This document shows positions 24,069 to 35,643 of a stretch of DNA of 64,000 nucleotides, piece by piece. The translations under genes were made by a program, and so were the position numbers. Source of the stretch: Mya arenaria (lineage: Eukaryota; Mollusca; Bivalvia; Myida; Myidae). Where the stretch lies: assembly GCF_026914265.1 (NCBI RefSeq), contig NC_069124.1, forward strand, positions 31,633,383 to 31,697,382, written 5' to 3'. The notes under the pieces are model-generated. The model was not told where the DNA came from and ran no database searches. It was given only the letters and a program-made list of their open reading frames with translations. The stretch's first letter is position 1; each line of letters begins with the position of its first letter.

Positions 24069-27000
24069 ATGATTCTTTTCGTGTTATTACTGGAGTCGTG
24101 TTTGCTTGTGTTCGGTATGTATTCTTTATATAAACAAGAAACTAATCACTTTAAACATGTAGCATGTACTCATTTGGGCTGAGATGTGAATAAATAATGA
24201 ATGTTGAGATTTAAGTCTTAGTTATGATAGAGCACGTTAGGGCTGATGTTAGAGTTGCGTTAGGATTAATGCAGCTTAGCATTAGGATTAGATTTAGTAT
24301 TAAGTATTAGTATTAGTAACTATTGTTAGTGATAGTATAAGCATTAGGGGCAGTGATGGTATGAGCATTGGGGAAAGTGATGGTTTTAGCGTAAAGGTAA
24401 GGGTTAGAGTTGGTAGTAACATAGGGGAATGGCCTAAGGGTTAATTGTGGTATTAGCATTGGGGGAAGTGGTGGTATTAGCATTGGGGGAATAGGTGGTA
24501 TAAGCATTGGGGAAAGTGGTGGTATAAGCATTGGGGGAATAGGTGGTATAAGCATTGTGGGAAGTGGTGGAATAAGCATTGGGGAAGTGGTGGTATAAGC
24601 ATTGGGGAAAGTGGTGGTATAAGCATTGGGGGAAGTGGTGGAATAAGCATTGGGGAAGTGGTGGTATAAGCATTGGGGAAGTGGTGGTATAAGCATTGGG
24701 GAAAGTGGTGGTATTAGCATTGGGGGAAGTGGTGGTATAAGCACTGGGGGAAGTGGTGGTATTAGCATTGGGGGAATAGGTGGTATAAGCATTGGGGGAA
24801 GTGGTGGTATAAGCATTGGGGGAAGTGGTGGTATAAGCATTGGGGGAAGTGGTGGAATAAGCATTGGGGAAGTGGTGGTATAAGCATTGGGGAAAGTGGT
24901 GGTATTAGCATTGGGGGAAGTGGTGGTATAAGCATTGGGGGAAGTGGTGGTATAAGCATTGGGGAAAGTATTGGTATAAGCATTGGGGGAAGTGGTGGTA
25001 TTAGCATTTGGGGAAGTGGTGGTATTAGCATTAGGGAAAGTGGTGGTATTAGCATTGGGGAAAGTGGTGGTATTAGCATTGAGGGAAGTGGTGGTATTAG
25101 CATTGGGGAAAGTGGTGGTATAAGCATTGGGGGAAGTGGTGGTATTAGCATACGGGAAAGTGGTGGTATTAGCATTGGGGGAAGTGGTGGTATTAGCATT
25201 GGGGGAAAGTGGTGGTATTAGCATTGGGTAAAGTGGTGGTATTAGCATTGGGGGAAGTGGTGGTATTAGCATTGGGGAAAGTGGTGGTATTAGCATTGGG
25301 GAAAGTGGTGGTATTAGCATTGGGGAAAGTGGTGGTATTAGCATTGGGGGAAGTGGTGGTATTAGCATTGGGGGAAGTGGTGGTATTAGCATTGGGGAAA
25401 GTGGTGGTATTAGCATTGGGGGAAGTGGTGGTATTAGCATTGGGGGAAAGTGGTGGTATTAGCATTGGGTAAAGTGGTGGTATTAGCATTGGGGGAAGTG
25501 GTGGTATTAGCATTGGGGGAAGTGGTGGTATTAGCATTGGGGGAAGTGGTGGTATTAGCATTGGGGGAAGTTGTGGTATTAGCATTGGGGGAAGTTGTGG
25601 CATTAGCGTAAGGGTTAGGGTTAGAGTTGGTATTAAGTTATTAACATTAGGGGAAGATCTTAGGGTTAATGGTGGTATTAGCTTTGGGGAAGTGGTGGCA
25701 TTAGCGTAAGTGTTAGGGTTAGAGTTGGTATTAAGTTATTAACATTAGGGGAAGATCTTAGGGTTAATGGTGGTATTAGCTTTGGGGAAGTGGTGGCATT
25801 ATCGTAAGTGTTAGGGTTAGAGTTGGTAGTAACATTAGGGGAATGTCTTGGGGTTAATGGTGGTATTAGCATTGAGGAAGTGATGGTATTAGCGTAAGGG
25901 TTAGGGTTAGAGTTGGTATAAACATTAGGGGAAGACCTTAGGGTTAATGGTGGTATTAGCTTTGGGGGAAGTGGTGGCATTATCGTAAGGGTTAGGGTTA
26001 GAGTTGGTATCAACATTAGGGGATTGCCTTGGGGTTAATGGTGGTATTAGCATTGGGGAAGTGATGGTATTAGAGTTAGGGTTAGAGATAGAGTTGGTAT
26101 AAACACTAGGGGAATACCTTGGGTTTAATGGTGGTATTATTAGGATTAGAGTTAGAGTTGGTATAAACATTAGGGGAATGCCTTGGGGTTAATGGTGGTA
26201 TTAGCATTGGGGGCAGTGATGGCATTAGCGTAAGGGTTAGGGTTAGAGTTGGTATAAACATTAGCGGAATGCCTTGGGGTTAATGTTGGTATAAGCATTG
26301 GGGGAAGTGATGGTATAAGCGTAAGGGTTAGGGTTAGAAACATTAGCGGAATGCCTTGGGGTTAATGTTGTTATAAGCATTGGGGGAAGTGATGGTATAA
26401 GCGTAAGGGTTAGGGTTAGAGTTGGTATAAACATTAGCGGAATGCCTTGGGGTTAATGTTGGTATAAGCATTTGGGGAAGTGATGGTATAAGCGTAAGGG
26501 TTAGGATTAGAGTTGGTATAAACATAAGCGGAATGCCTTGGGGTTAATGTTGGTATAAGCATTTGGGGAAGTGATGGTATAAGCGTAAGGGTTAGGGTTA
26601 GAGTTGGTATAAACATTAGCGAAATGCCTTGGGGTTAATGTTGGTATAAGCATTGGGGGAAGTGATGGTATAAGCGTAAGGGTTGATATTAACATAGGGG
26701 AATGGCCTTAGAGTTAATGATGGTTTTAGCATTTGGGGCAGTGATGGTATGAGCGTTACTGGTAGGGTAAGACATGGTATTTACATTTGGGTTAGGGTAC
26801 GTTGTTTTTTGTGTTAGCTTCAGGGTCAGGGTTGTTGGTGTTATTATCGGTAGGGCTGGAGTTAATGGTGGTAGTAGCGTTTGGGTTAAGATTGATGTTT
26901 AGGTTAGGTTAGGGTTAGGGTTAGCGGCGGTATAGGCAGAAGGGTTAGTGGTAGCGTTAGAGTTAGGTTTATTCATGGTATTAATTTAGGGATAGGGTAA

Positions 27001-29042
27001 GTGGTGATAAATGCGTTCGGGTTATGTGTACACTTGAATTACAATCTTATTTCAAAGAATTCGATTCATGATAAAATAAAAAAAATAAACTAAATATACA
27101 TATACTTAAACTGTTACATGTACGGGTGCGTTTTACTGATTACATTGCTATACCGTGCATGATATATTTTAGCACAAAGCGAAACGACGTCGTCAAATAT
27201 AACCGAACCAGTTATCACAACGCAAGCTTTTGAGGATGACGAAAAAGGGTAAGGATCGAAATTTGTGTCGCTTCTAGTGGTTTTCTAATTTTGAAAAAGA
27301 AATCACCGTTCCTTTCGAATATTATTGCACTAAAGTCATATACAAATGTATATCAAATGTGTTATTCCGCCAAAACAATCGACTTGGGCATACATCCACT
27401 CCAAGAGACACATTTAATGAATATATTTGTTCTGTGCAGAATGAAATGAAATCAGACTGTGTGACATCTACATTTCTGAGACTACAAAAACCACATTTAC
27501 AAATGTAGGTTGAAATCATAGTAAATTATTATTTTCTTTGCAGAGTGGACACATTTGTCGTGGTGGCGGCGCTGTTTGCAGTGCTTATAGTGCTGTCCTT
27601 AACGGTTACACTATCTGTGGGAATCTACAAATATCGCCGTTATCATATTCGCCATGGGCTCTATAAACGTAAGTTTATTGGCACGTAATGGCGACTAGAC
27701 TTTCAGAAAACGAAGAAAGGATAAGTAATGGCAGAGAACGTGCTTTCTTTGTGTCTAGTAATGATGTTTCATTTTAAAGGCACATTGTTGATTTTTTATG
27801 TAAAACTTTTTAAAACAAATCAATGTGATAATATCAGACGTAGAAATAGTTTTATAAATATAATAAAAATTTAAAAAAAAATGAAAGTAAAAAATAGAAA
27901 CTTGCGTAGTGTTTAGAAAAAAATATGTACAGTTGGTTAGAAAGATCATCAACGCGAAATATAAGACGTAAAAATAGTTTTATAAATGTATAAATAAAAA
28001 AGGAAAATAGAAACTGAAAAAATAGAAAAAAAAGTACGTAATACTAAGAAAAAATGGTGTACAATTGTTCAAAATGTGTTCTTCACAGAAACGTTAACTT
28101 GAAAAGGCTACATGCATAGATAATTACTCCAATTATATATCAACTTTTCTAACTATTATGTACTTTTTTCTAAAAAAAATTATTTTCAATTTTTCTAATT
28201 TAATTATGTTCCATTTTGGGGCATTTATTATATTTTTTCGGAAATAAATAATTTTGAGTGGTTATAACATCTGTTACGAACCTTACAGCATTATTGGGCG
28301 AATCAGGCAAAACTGTTTTATATTTTAAAGGAAAACTTTTTGTATTTGTGATAATAAAAATATTTCTCAGAATCTTTCGATATAACGATATATTGTCGTA
28401 TATTTGGTGATGAGAAAAGGTGGCCCTGAATGCTTAAGAAGGGCGGAGTGCGTTTAGAGAGCGACCAGCTCTTCGATCTTAGTCGATATGAATTTTTCTT
28501 TTACTTGTACAATTGCTTAAGTTTCAAAATGCTAAGTTTCATTGTCATCCATGCAAAAAATATAAAAGTTAATCAATAAATAAAAATTATTTAAACATTG
28601 AAATAACCTCGATGTTAATATAAAAACACTTACATATTTTAACGTCCGATTTATGGATGGTTTACCTTTAAGCAGTTACACAACTTTAAAGCATGAAAGG
28701 GAGAAAACTCTTTTCAGCCTTATGATGGATGGCTTACCTTAAATTGACTTTCTGTTACCAGAGAAGAGTCGGGTAGGTGCACAAGAGGAGAGAAACGCTT
28801 CCGGTCCAGATCTCGACATGTTTGTTGTGCAGCCGCGTGGTGCGGGCCAATCAGAGGGCTGTGTTTCGTCACGTGCCACATCACGTGAACATTTTGAAGG
28901 CAACGCTGGTTTTGATGCTGATATACCAGAAACATCAGGTGCTGTCCCTAACAATGTTCCAAAAGAATGTGATGAGACTACATCTGAACATGGAGAAAAC
29001 AGAGACATAGACACGAACAGTGAATCAGCACTCAACGCCTAG
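24069..29042 (+). CDS. Small type I membrane protein, four exons, function unknown
   Basis: Exons 24,069-24,114, 27,173-27,248, 27,544-27,668 and 28,762-29,042 join in frame (phases 1, 2, 1) to give 175 residues. All introns have GT-AG borders. Exon 1 encodes a signal peptide, MILFVLLLESCLLVF, with a likely cleavage after the Ala completed at the exon junction. Exon 2 gives a short extracellular stalk rich in Thr and Ser with one N-glycosylation site (NIT). Exon 3 encodes one membrane helix, about 24 residues, beginning VDTFVVVAALFAVLIVLSL, followed by the basic stop-transfer YKYRRYHIRHG. Exon 4 encodes a polar, acidic cytoplasmic tail ending NSESALNA without recognisable motifs. The extracellular part, about 27 residues, is too short for a folded domain. 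I do not recognise the family. Intron 1 is about 3 kb and consists mostly of minisatellite. Confidence 0.75.
24440..25603. repeat. 24-bp minisatellite in intron 1 of the membrane-protein gene
   Basis: About 48 tandem units follow the pattern GGTGGTATTAGCATTGGGG followed by AAAGT or GAAGT; unit length is mostly 24 with 23- and 25-base variants. Long open frames with periodic Leu-Ile-Pro-Pro or Asn-Thr-Thr-Thr arise on the minus strand only because of the repeat and are not genes. Higher-order repetition is visible: 25,193-25,240 and 25,430-25,480 share the same rare variants. Confidence 0.95.
25604..26960. repeat. About 91-bp satellite with telomere-like GGGTTAGGGTTAG
   Basis: Longer units follow directly after the 24-bp array. 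In the best part (26,250-26,690) the period is 91 bases, with GCGTAAGGGTTAGGGTTAGA, AACATTAGCGGAATGCCTTG and GCATTGGGGGAAGTGATGG in each unit. The last string is close to the 24-bp unit of the neighbouring array, so the two arrays are related. Each unit contains two tandem copies of TTAGGG or a near variant. Towards 26,700-26,960 the units become irregular. Confidence 0.9.
27800..28060. repeat. AT-rich tandem duplication in intron 3
   Basis: Two imperfect units of about 145 bases share AGACGTARAAATAGTTTTAT and a following A-rich part. This lies inside the third intron of the membrane-protein gene. Confidence 0.55.
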
Positions 29043-29142
29043 TAAGGGAAAAGAAAACAGAAAAGTCATCAGTCTAAGACAAGTAACTTCTCATCTCTCG
29101 CGTGCTGTATATAGTATCACCATTACAAAACCGGATCGTTAA

Positions 29143-29458
29143 TGCACCAGTCAATTGTAACCACGCCCCCCCCCCCCCAGGTCCGGGGGTATACCGGGGA
29201 TGGCCGGGGAAATGGGCCGTGTTTTTACTTTCCAGGTGGCCGTGCCGGGTGACTGCGGTGGTTTTGTCTTCACGCCAAATTTAACGGGAAATTAGCCTTA
29301 CCTAGGGTCCCTTGGGTGCGTGGGCATTTGGCGGGGGTTTTACCAGCAGATTGTCCCCGCAGGGCGGAGACTTTGCCCGGGCTTGGCTGGACCGAAAGTC
29401 AAAGTCCCCGCTATTCCCCGGACCTGGGGGGGGGGCGTGGTTACAAATAACTGGTGCA
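29143..29458. mobile_element. GC-rich MITE with TGCACCAG termini
   Basis: The element is 316 bases and strikingly GC-rich in AT-rich surroundings. The left terminus is TGCACCAGTCAATTGTAACC followed by ACGCC, a C run and AGGTCCGGGG. The right terminus is its inverted counterpart, ending TTACAAATAACTGGTGCA. The inverted repeats extend about 45 bases. Flanks are TTAA on the left and ATAA on the right, which may be a decayed TTAA duplication. It lies about 100 bases past the stop codon of the membrane-protein gene, possibly in the 3' untranslated region. Confidence 0.85.
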
Positions 29459-30552
29459 TAAAGAATACATCCAAAAATGACAATACCCGTGAAAAAACGA
29501 CATTGTATTAAATGAGTATTAATTTAATTGAGCACCACTAGTATTAGAGTTTCTACCAAAAATATACGAACTTATGAATAGGTTAACGCTGTCAGCATTC
29601 CGACAAAAGTGAAAAACACAATGAAATACATTATATTCTAGTACATTTATAATAAATCGTATGAGTTACGTTATTTTTAACGTACTTTATAGTTTAAATA
29701 TGAAGAGAATTGTTCGTTTAATGAGCGATTGGTTCTATAGTCTAGAGCTCTATTATGATTACTTTTTTGCCATGCTAATTGAAACCATGCAGCGTTCAAT
29801 TAAAGACAGCAAGTTTATTGGTTTTGTGTGTTATTTTTATTGATGATGCATTTATATTTGATAATGTCAATTATACAAATAAAGAAAACATAGAACTGAC
29901 AATCGTTATACCTTGTTTAATCACATTTTCGATATCGATGAACAAACACCATTTTATGTAGACCAGATGTTCTAATTATTATGAACAGCATAACATGTGT
30001 CCATATCTTAAAATATAAAACGCATGCATAAATTGAGAATACAACAACATTCCAGGATTTTTCGAAAAATAATGTACACATATCACCCACAAATCCAAAG
30101 CTTTAGGTATAAAATATGTGGTTACAATATTTAGTCTATACATGTCAATTGGACGTATATAAATGGCAACAATATGAATAACTATTGACACTTATGAAGC
30201 GAACAACCGGAACTCTTCAGCCTCACAACGCGCGAGCTTACTCAAGTCGTAGGTGATTGGTGCAATGTAAATATCATGTCTGTATACAGGCCACACCACT
30301 TTTTTCAGCTAAAAAGGCTCATAGACGCATCCTAAAATTAAAATAAGTAATGCCACCGGATCCCTTACATGTACTTTGGCCTGTTAAGTTCTACCTAATC
30401 AAAATGGATGGCTGTCTGGCACTGAACAAAACAAAGCATGTCGCTAGTCTATGTGTTACAATCAATGGAAGACCCTTAGAAAATGTTAAGGTGCAAAAAC
30501 TGTTTGTATTATTATATTTTTTAATATTAATATTATTTATATTATGATTATC

Positions 30553-30615
<63 letters not shown>

Positions 30616-30727
30616 ATGCAAGGGACATAACTGCTGATGCTGATGGTATAAGATTGCTACAGTAGTGTTTAACCGTGCATGTGCAACGAGTTCTACCAAG
30701 ATTGCAACAATAACATCGAAAGCCAAT
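29459..30727. other. Intergenic region between the two plus-strand genes
   Basis: No gene is supported. A candidate poly(A) signal AATAAA near 29,652 could serve the upstream gene. The region just before 30,728 should hold the promoter and 5' untranslated region of the sorting nexin gene; no TATA box stands out. A microsatellite lies at 30,553-30,614. Confidence 0.45.
30553..30614. repeat. (ATT)n microsatellite
   Basis: About 20 uninterrupted ATT repeats, some 110 bases upstream of the first coding exon of the sorting nexin gene. Confidence 0.97.
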
Positions 30728-33700
30728 ATGCTCCGAGTTTCTATTCCAACTTGTCAGAAAATGGAAGTAAATGGTGACACTTTCACGGTAAATACATGAT
30801 TTAATCTTATATCAAACCAAGCATTAATGTACTGGCGCATCATCGCCTGTAAAAACAGCTTAAGTTGGCAACGGTTACACAACACTATCTTCGTTGCTAA
30901 AACAGTGGGCGTTTAAGAGATAGAGAATGGGGTTATGAAAATCTGGCTAAATGTTTACATTAATTGAGTTTCATTTTTATTGAAATAACAGATATCTGGT
31001 CTGATAGGCTGCACAATTATAGAAATTCATAAATGATACAAAAACAAAAGATTGCAGTGGAAACTGGGACACAACCAGGCAGCCATACTGGTTGACGGTA
31101 CATTTCCGAACAGGGCACAAATACCGAACACCGGCTAAAACACACGTTTATTTACTGTGATCAATTATTCGATGATCAAGATCAATTCAGAGGCTTGCCT
31201 TGACTACACTTGCGAAGTTTCATCTTGTTTTGTTAAGTATTTTGCTAAAAAAATGCCATTTAATGTTTATACCTTAAAGATCAAAATGTAGTACATGGGG
31301 GAATGACGTCAGAGGGCGCACGCGCATCATTTAGGTTTTTCAGTTATGTTGACCTACATTCAAGGTATTTATAAATGGAAATCACGTTTTACATTTGAAT
31401 TTCATGTTTTGAAAAAACATCGGAAACAATAATTAACTTTGCAGTTAAGTGTTTATTTAATATAGCATACTTATTAATTATAATTGTATGACCATGTATT
31501 TGCGCTTTTCAAGTGTTCGGTATTTGTGTCCTCCAAAGCATAAATTTAAGGGTGATCTACTGTCCATAAAATGAACGATTTTCAACATAAAATTGATGAG
31601 ATCGTGAGTCTGTACTTTGACAGATGTTGTCACATTAACCAAAGATGTTTCATACGCAATTTTAACTTACTTCAACAAAAACTCTCCAAGATAATTGTGA
31701 AAAACCTCAAAAAGAGTTCTGATTTGTGAGCCAGTAACATTATCCAAGAAAAACATTATTATACAGTTGTACATGTAAATTATTGATTTCTGTGGTTTTA
31801 AGCTTATCTGGCCAAAGTCTTATGCAATGGCGCTGTGTCCATCGACCATGCATTTGTAAACAATTGCTTGTGAATTTGATAAAGTGTTCAGTTTTCTGAA
31901 TCAAAACAGTAGTCAGATACCCATAAAAACTTTTCATAAGCAGCCCGATCTGCCCATGTATGACTGGAACATGCCCCTTGAAATGCAAAAAAAAGCCTTA
32001 AGGATTGAAGACAAGTCCTTACAGAGAGTTATTGTAATGTTTCAAACTTTTTCTCCCTTTGAAACATATATGATTCATTGATTGCATCCCTTTGAATGTG
32101 GGTTGAGTATATAGCCTAAAAGAGCTATGCCAGTAGAGCATAGGCCCTCATGGACCACTTATTAAAAGTGTTTTTATTATATTTCAGGCATATAAAGTAG
32201 ATGTGTTCCAGAGCGGAAGATCTCATAGTTTATATAAAAGATACTCAGAGTTTGAAGAACTGCATAAACAGTTGAAAAAAGTTGTAGACACCCCAGAGTT
32301 CCCACCGAAAAAAGTTTTAAAATTCAGCCACAAAGTGGTTGAGCAGAGAAGAGTTGCACTTGAGCTATATTTGCAGGTATATTGTATTATTTATTTATTT
32401 CAAAGTCAACAAAGTGCAGACAGCTTAACATGTCATTGTAATTCCATTTTATCTCAAATAGTCATAGCTATATCTCAGATCTATGGGAAGAGGTCTGGGG
32501 CCCTTCTTATGGGGAAATTATTCAGAAAAAAATGAATTTGAATAGGTTGGGTAAAAAAGACTGACCCGATGGAACCATTTCCAGACCAATGCTAATGATA
32601 TATTTTTTTCTCCATTTCAGGGAATCCTAGAAAGTGAAACCATTCCAAGGTCATTTTTCAAGTTTCTAGAGGTGCATCTGCCAAGATCAGGCAGTTTTGA
32701 GTGAGTACACGATTTAACATAAATCAAATCTTTTTCGATTATGATGATCCTTTTACTAGTGATTAACTAGTGATTAAAGGACTTTGTTCAGGAACACATC
32801 CAAGATTTAAAGATAGTTTAAAAGATTACTAACTAAGAGCAGCATTGAGCAATGCTAGTTTACGTATCACACGTGATATGGGTGTGTGCCACAACTCATT
32901 GTTTGATACAATTTCTATTTTCAGAATTATTCATGAGAAGCCACATCCTTAGACACAGTCATAAGCTCATCATTTCTTTAGTTTGCTGTTTAATAGAATG
33001 TTAACTTTGCCAAACAAAGTTAATTTTTGTTCCAGTTACCTGACCTTCCCTATTTTTAAAGATGGCTCTTATTTTTATAAAATAAAATTATTTATTCATT
33101 TTTATATATAACCCATGTGGTGCTGTTTTAAACAAGATGGTACAGTTTAATTTTCATTGTGTTACTTTTTTGGCAAAGTTAATGCCAGACTTTGTATTTA
33201 TGTAAACAATACAATTAATGATATCCATTCTTTGTACAGGATAAAATCATATTCGAAAATTGAGATGTTTTCTCTACCTTTTGTCAGCGTGTAACAGGAA
33301 ACACAATATCATTTTCTTTTGGCGTTAGGCCTAAAAAAAAATACATTTGGTTCGGGTTACCCGACCCTACCTACGGAATAGGCGCCGACCCTACCATTTT
33401 TAAAGTCAGTTTGAAAAAAAAATGAAAAAAAAAAAAAAAAATCGTTTTTTTTCAATTGCTTTTCAATATGTAGTTTAAACCTTAAATGCTTATACAGAAG
33501 ATAGCTTTAACATCATTCTCCAATGATGAAAATGATATTCTTATATAAAGCCTAATAAAAAAATAAAAAAAATAATAAAAAAAACCTACCTACCCTACCT
33601 ATGTTTGAGAAGGATGTAACCCTAACCAAACAATTTTTTTTTTTTTAGGCCTTATTGATGTTCAACTTTAATCTATTTCAGTTCATTAGATGTTGGTATG

Positions 33701-34561
33701 ACAGAGCCTACAGTAACACATATTCCTGTTGTTGGGTTTTCTAAAGATGCTTTCCTGCAGGAAAACTACAGAAGTAAATAGCATTAATTATACAATGATT
33801 ATGGTTAATTTTTGATTGACAGCTTTTATGGTCTTCGATAAGTTTCACCTCTCTGAGGTTAATCTTGTTTTGCGATAGTCTTTTCCAACTAGCTGCTGAA
33901 ATGAGTGACTGCAGAAAATATGCCAGTGGCAATTCTAGTGGCAATTTAGCTAGGTTTTTAGTAGAAAATGGACAGGATGCTTAGGGAGAAAATGGCACAT
34001 AGTTTGGCCTGTGAAGAGCTGGAAAATTATGAATTTGACAGAAAATGCTTTGAACTGTGTTTAAACTAAGTATTAAATGTTAGGTTAAAACCGTTTAAAC
34101 TGCCAAATATGTAAATTGCAATGTATTTATAACCTTATTATGAGTTTTTAAACCAAGAAGACACTGACAGTCTTAAGCATTTAATTCAATAAAGGCAAAA
34201 GGATGCCCATGCTGGTCTCCAAGAGGGGAGAAAGGTGCTTCCAAAAACGACAGGAAGCAGCACCCTTCCATAACTCTTTAGCTTATACACTAGTAAGTAG
34301 TAAGCATTACTTACATAATGATGGGCGCTACTGACCAACAGCATATTGATTAATACAGAATTCTTGTTGAACAGGGAGTTGTTACTTAATGATTGTGTTC
34401 ATATTTCAGGTATACTGCCCGATATCGTGGTCCAGGGTGTGCGTGAAGGGCTGTACTCCAATGACACATATGATATTCAAGGTTGGATTATCCCATTTAT
34501 CATTGTGGAAAACGGTCCGATTCGTCATAAGTTTGATTACTCTGAACGTTATAAGTTTTAA
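30728..34561 (+). CDS. SNX24-like: PX-domain sorting nexin, SNX22/SNX24-like
   Basis: Exons 30,728-30,787, 32,188-32,376, 32,621-32,700, 33,682-33,773 and 34,410-34,561 join in frame to about 190 residues, close to the 170-190 of SNX22 and SNX24. Nearly the whole protein is a PX domain, which binds phosphatidylinositol 3-phosphate on endosomes. Visible motifs are MLRVSIP at the start, KRYSEFEELHKQLKK (with the phosphate-contacting Arg), PEFPPKKV (the proline loop) and VEQRRVALELYL. After the PX domain, SFFKFLEVHLPRSGSFE and DIVVQGVREGLY match the C-terminal part of SNX24. All introns are GT-AG. The last residues are uncertain: the frame stays open to 34,561, but a splice from about 34,481 to 35,073 would give a shorter end and an exon carrying the poly(A) signal at 35,446. 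Confidence 0.88.
33327..33652. mobile_element. MITE with AGGCCTAAAA termini in SNX intron 3
   Basis: About 326 bases with imperfect terminal inverted repeats. The left starts AGGCCTAAAAAAAAATACAT and continues TTGGTTCGGGTTAC; the right end reverse complemented starts AGGCCTAAAAAAAAAAAATT and continues GTTTGGTTAGGGTTAC. CCTACC-rich strings occur inside both ends. The interior is A-rich with no coding capacity. It lies a few tens of bases upstream of SNX exon 4. Confidence 0.75.
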
Positions 34562-34636
34562 ACAGTATATGTTACTATCGCTGTGTGGGGGCTGCTTCCA
34601 TTTTATAAAAAGACTTACGAAATGTATGACATATTG

Positions 34637-35009
34637 TTAAAGCTACACTCTCACAGATTGACCGTTTTGACATTTATGTTTTGTCTTGGAAATTTGAATG
34701 AACCAATCTTTGCTTAAATATCTGGAAACCAGTAATATTAAATTGGTGACAAAATATCAGATCAAAGTTTTTAATATTTGCGTTTGAAAATTGAAGTTTT
34801 GTGGTTAAAAGCGTTACTAAAGATTTAAGAAAAATTAGCTTTTCAGCAAAATACATCAATTTTCGAACGTAAATATGAAAAATGTGATGATTCTTTGTCA
34901 GCAGTCTTATATCTCTGGTTCTCAGACATTGACGCAACAATTGGCTCATTCTATTGTAAAATAAAATCAAAAGTTGTCAAAAAGGTCCATCTGTGAGAGT
35001 GCAGCTTTA
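34637..35009. mobile_element. Complete MITE of the TTAAAGCTGCAC family
   Basis: About 373 bases. The left end is TTAAAGCTACACTCTCACAG followed by ATTGACCGTTTTGAC; the right end reverse complemented is TTAAAGCTGCACTCTCACAG followed by ATGGACCTTTTTGAC. The inverted repeat is about 35 bases with few mismatches and includes TTAA at each end. A minus-strand open frame of 98 codons inside has no domain and is not a gene. It lies just after the sorting nexin coding exon, in the 3' untranslated region or a terminal intron. Confidence 0.88.
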
Positions 35010-35445
35010 AGTATGGGTATATGTTTGTCTAGTTCTGTTTGAAATAAAATTAAGTTCTGCTGTTTGTTTCAGGTCTGGTTCAATGAGACGATATGCTAGT
35101 CACAGCAATGTAAACCAGTGTTTTACATGACAAGGTTGACTTCAAACAACTAAAGCTTGTCTAAGATTGGATGCCAAGAAAACAGGTTCCAAGATGTGAT
35201 CTCAAACAGCATGAAATGCGAGCCATGTTCTAGGTCATTTTATAATCTTACTAAATCTAGTCACAGAAACCTGGCAGCTGCAATGAATTGTATTTGATGT
35301 TATTTTGGTTTTCAAAATAGTTTCGTTGTTATTTCAATATAACATTCATTGATACTGTTATCAAAACAAAGATGATAGTTTTCCAATGTGAGACCTTTCT
35401 GAAATAGACATGACGTGAATTCACACAGTATGTGGACTTGGATTC

Positions 35446-35451
35446 AATAAA
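35446..35451 (+). terminator. Candidate poly(A) signal of the sorting nexin gene
   Basis: AATAAA in the context GATTCAATAAATGATTTTG. If used, the transcript covers a possible terminal exon starting at 35,073 after TTGTTTCAG. Confidence 0.5.
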
Positions 35452-35471
35452 TGATTTTGTTAAACAGAGTA

Positions 35472-35643
35472 AGGGCTATTCCAGAAAAACATATAACCCC
35501 TGGGTGGGGGAGTAAATATTTTCATAGTATATGGGTTGATGTCTTTTTTCGCTGATTTTCACCCCAAAAGGGTAAATTTGCTTCTGTAGTGGGGTGGCAT
35601 GATTTAAATCTCCTGGGGTTATGTGTTGAAATGGAATAGCACT
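35472..35643. mobile_element. Short MITE with GTGCTATTCC termini
   Basis: About 172 bases. The left end reads AGGGCTATTCCAGAAAAACA followed by TATAACCCC; the right end reverse complemented reads AGTGCTATTCCATTTCAACA followed by CATAACCCC. The interior has inverted CACCCC-like strings and no coding capacity. It sits right behind the poly(A) signal candidate of the sorting nexin gene. Confidence 0.75.

Noticed and set aside
24313-25603. Long minus-strand open frames with repeated Leu-Ile-Pro-Pro or Asn-Ala-Asn-Thr units
   Set aside because: They arise from the 24-bp minisatellite, whose unit is a multiple of three; overlapping open frames exist in several frames and there is no start context or splice support.
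25604-26960. Internal telomere or chromosome-end remnant
   Set aside because: TTAGGG occurs only twice per 91-bp unit within a longer satellite; there is no continuous telomeric run.
29102-29511. Two short plus-strand frames rich in Gly and Arg
   Set aside because: They translate the GC-rich MITE and are not conserved coding sequence.
30350-30547. 65-codon frame upstream of the sorting nexin start
   Set aside because: It does not continue the PX domain, and the Met at 30,728 matches the usual start of SNX22/24 proteins.
34674-34970. 98-codon minus-strand open frame
   Set aside because: It lies entirely inside a MITE, and the corresponding frame is not conserved in other copies.
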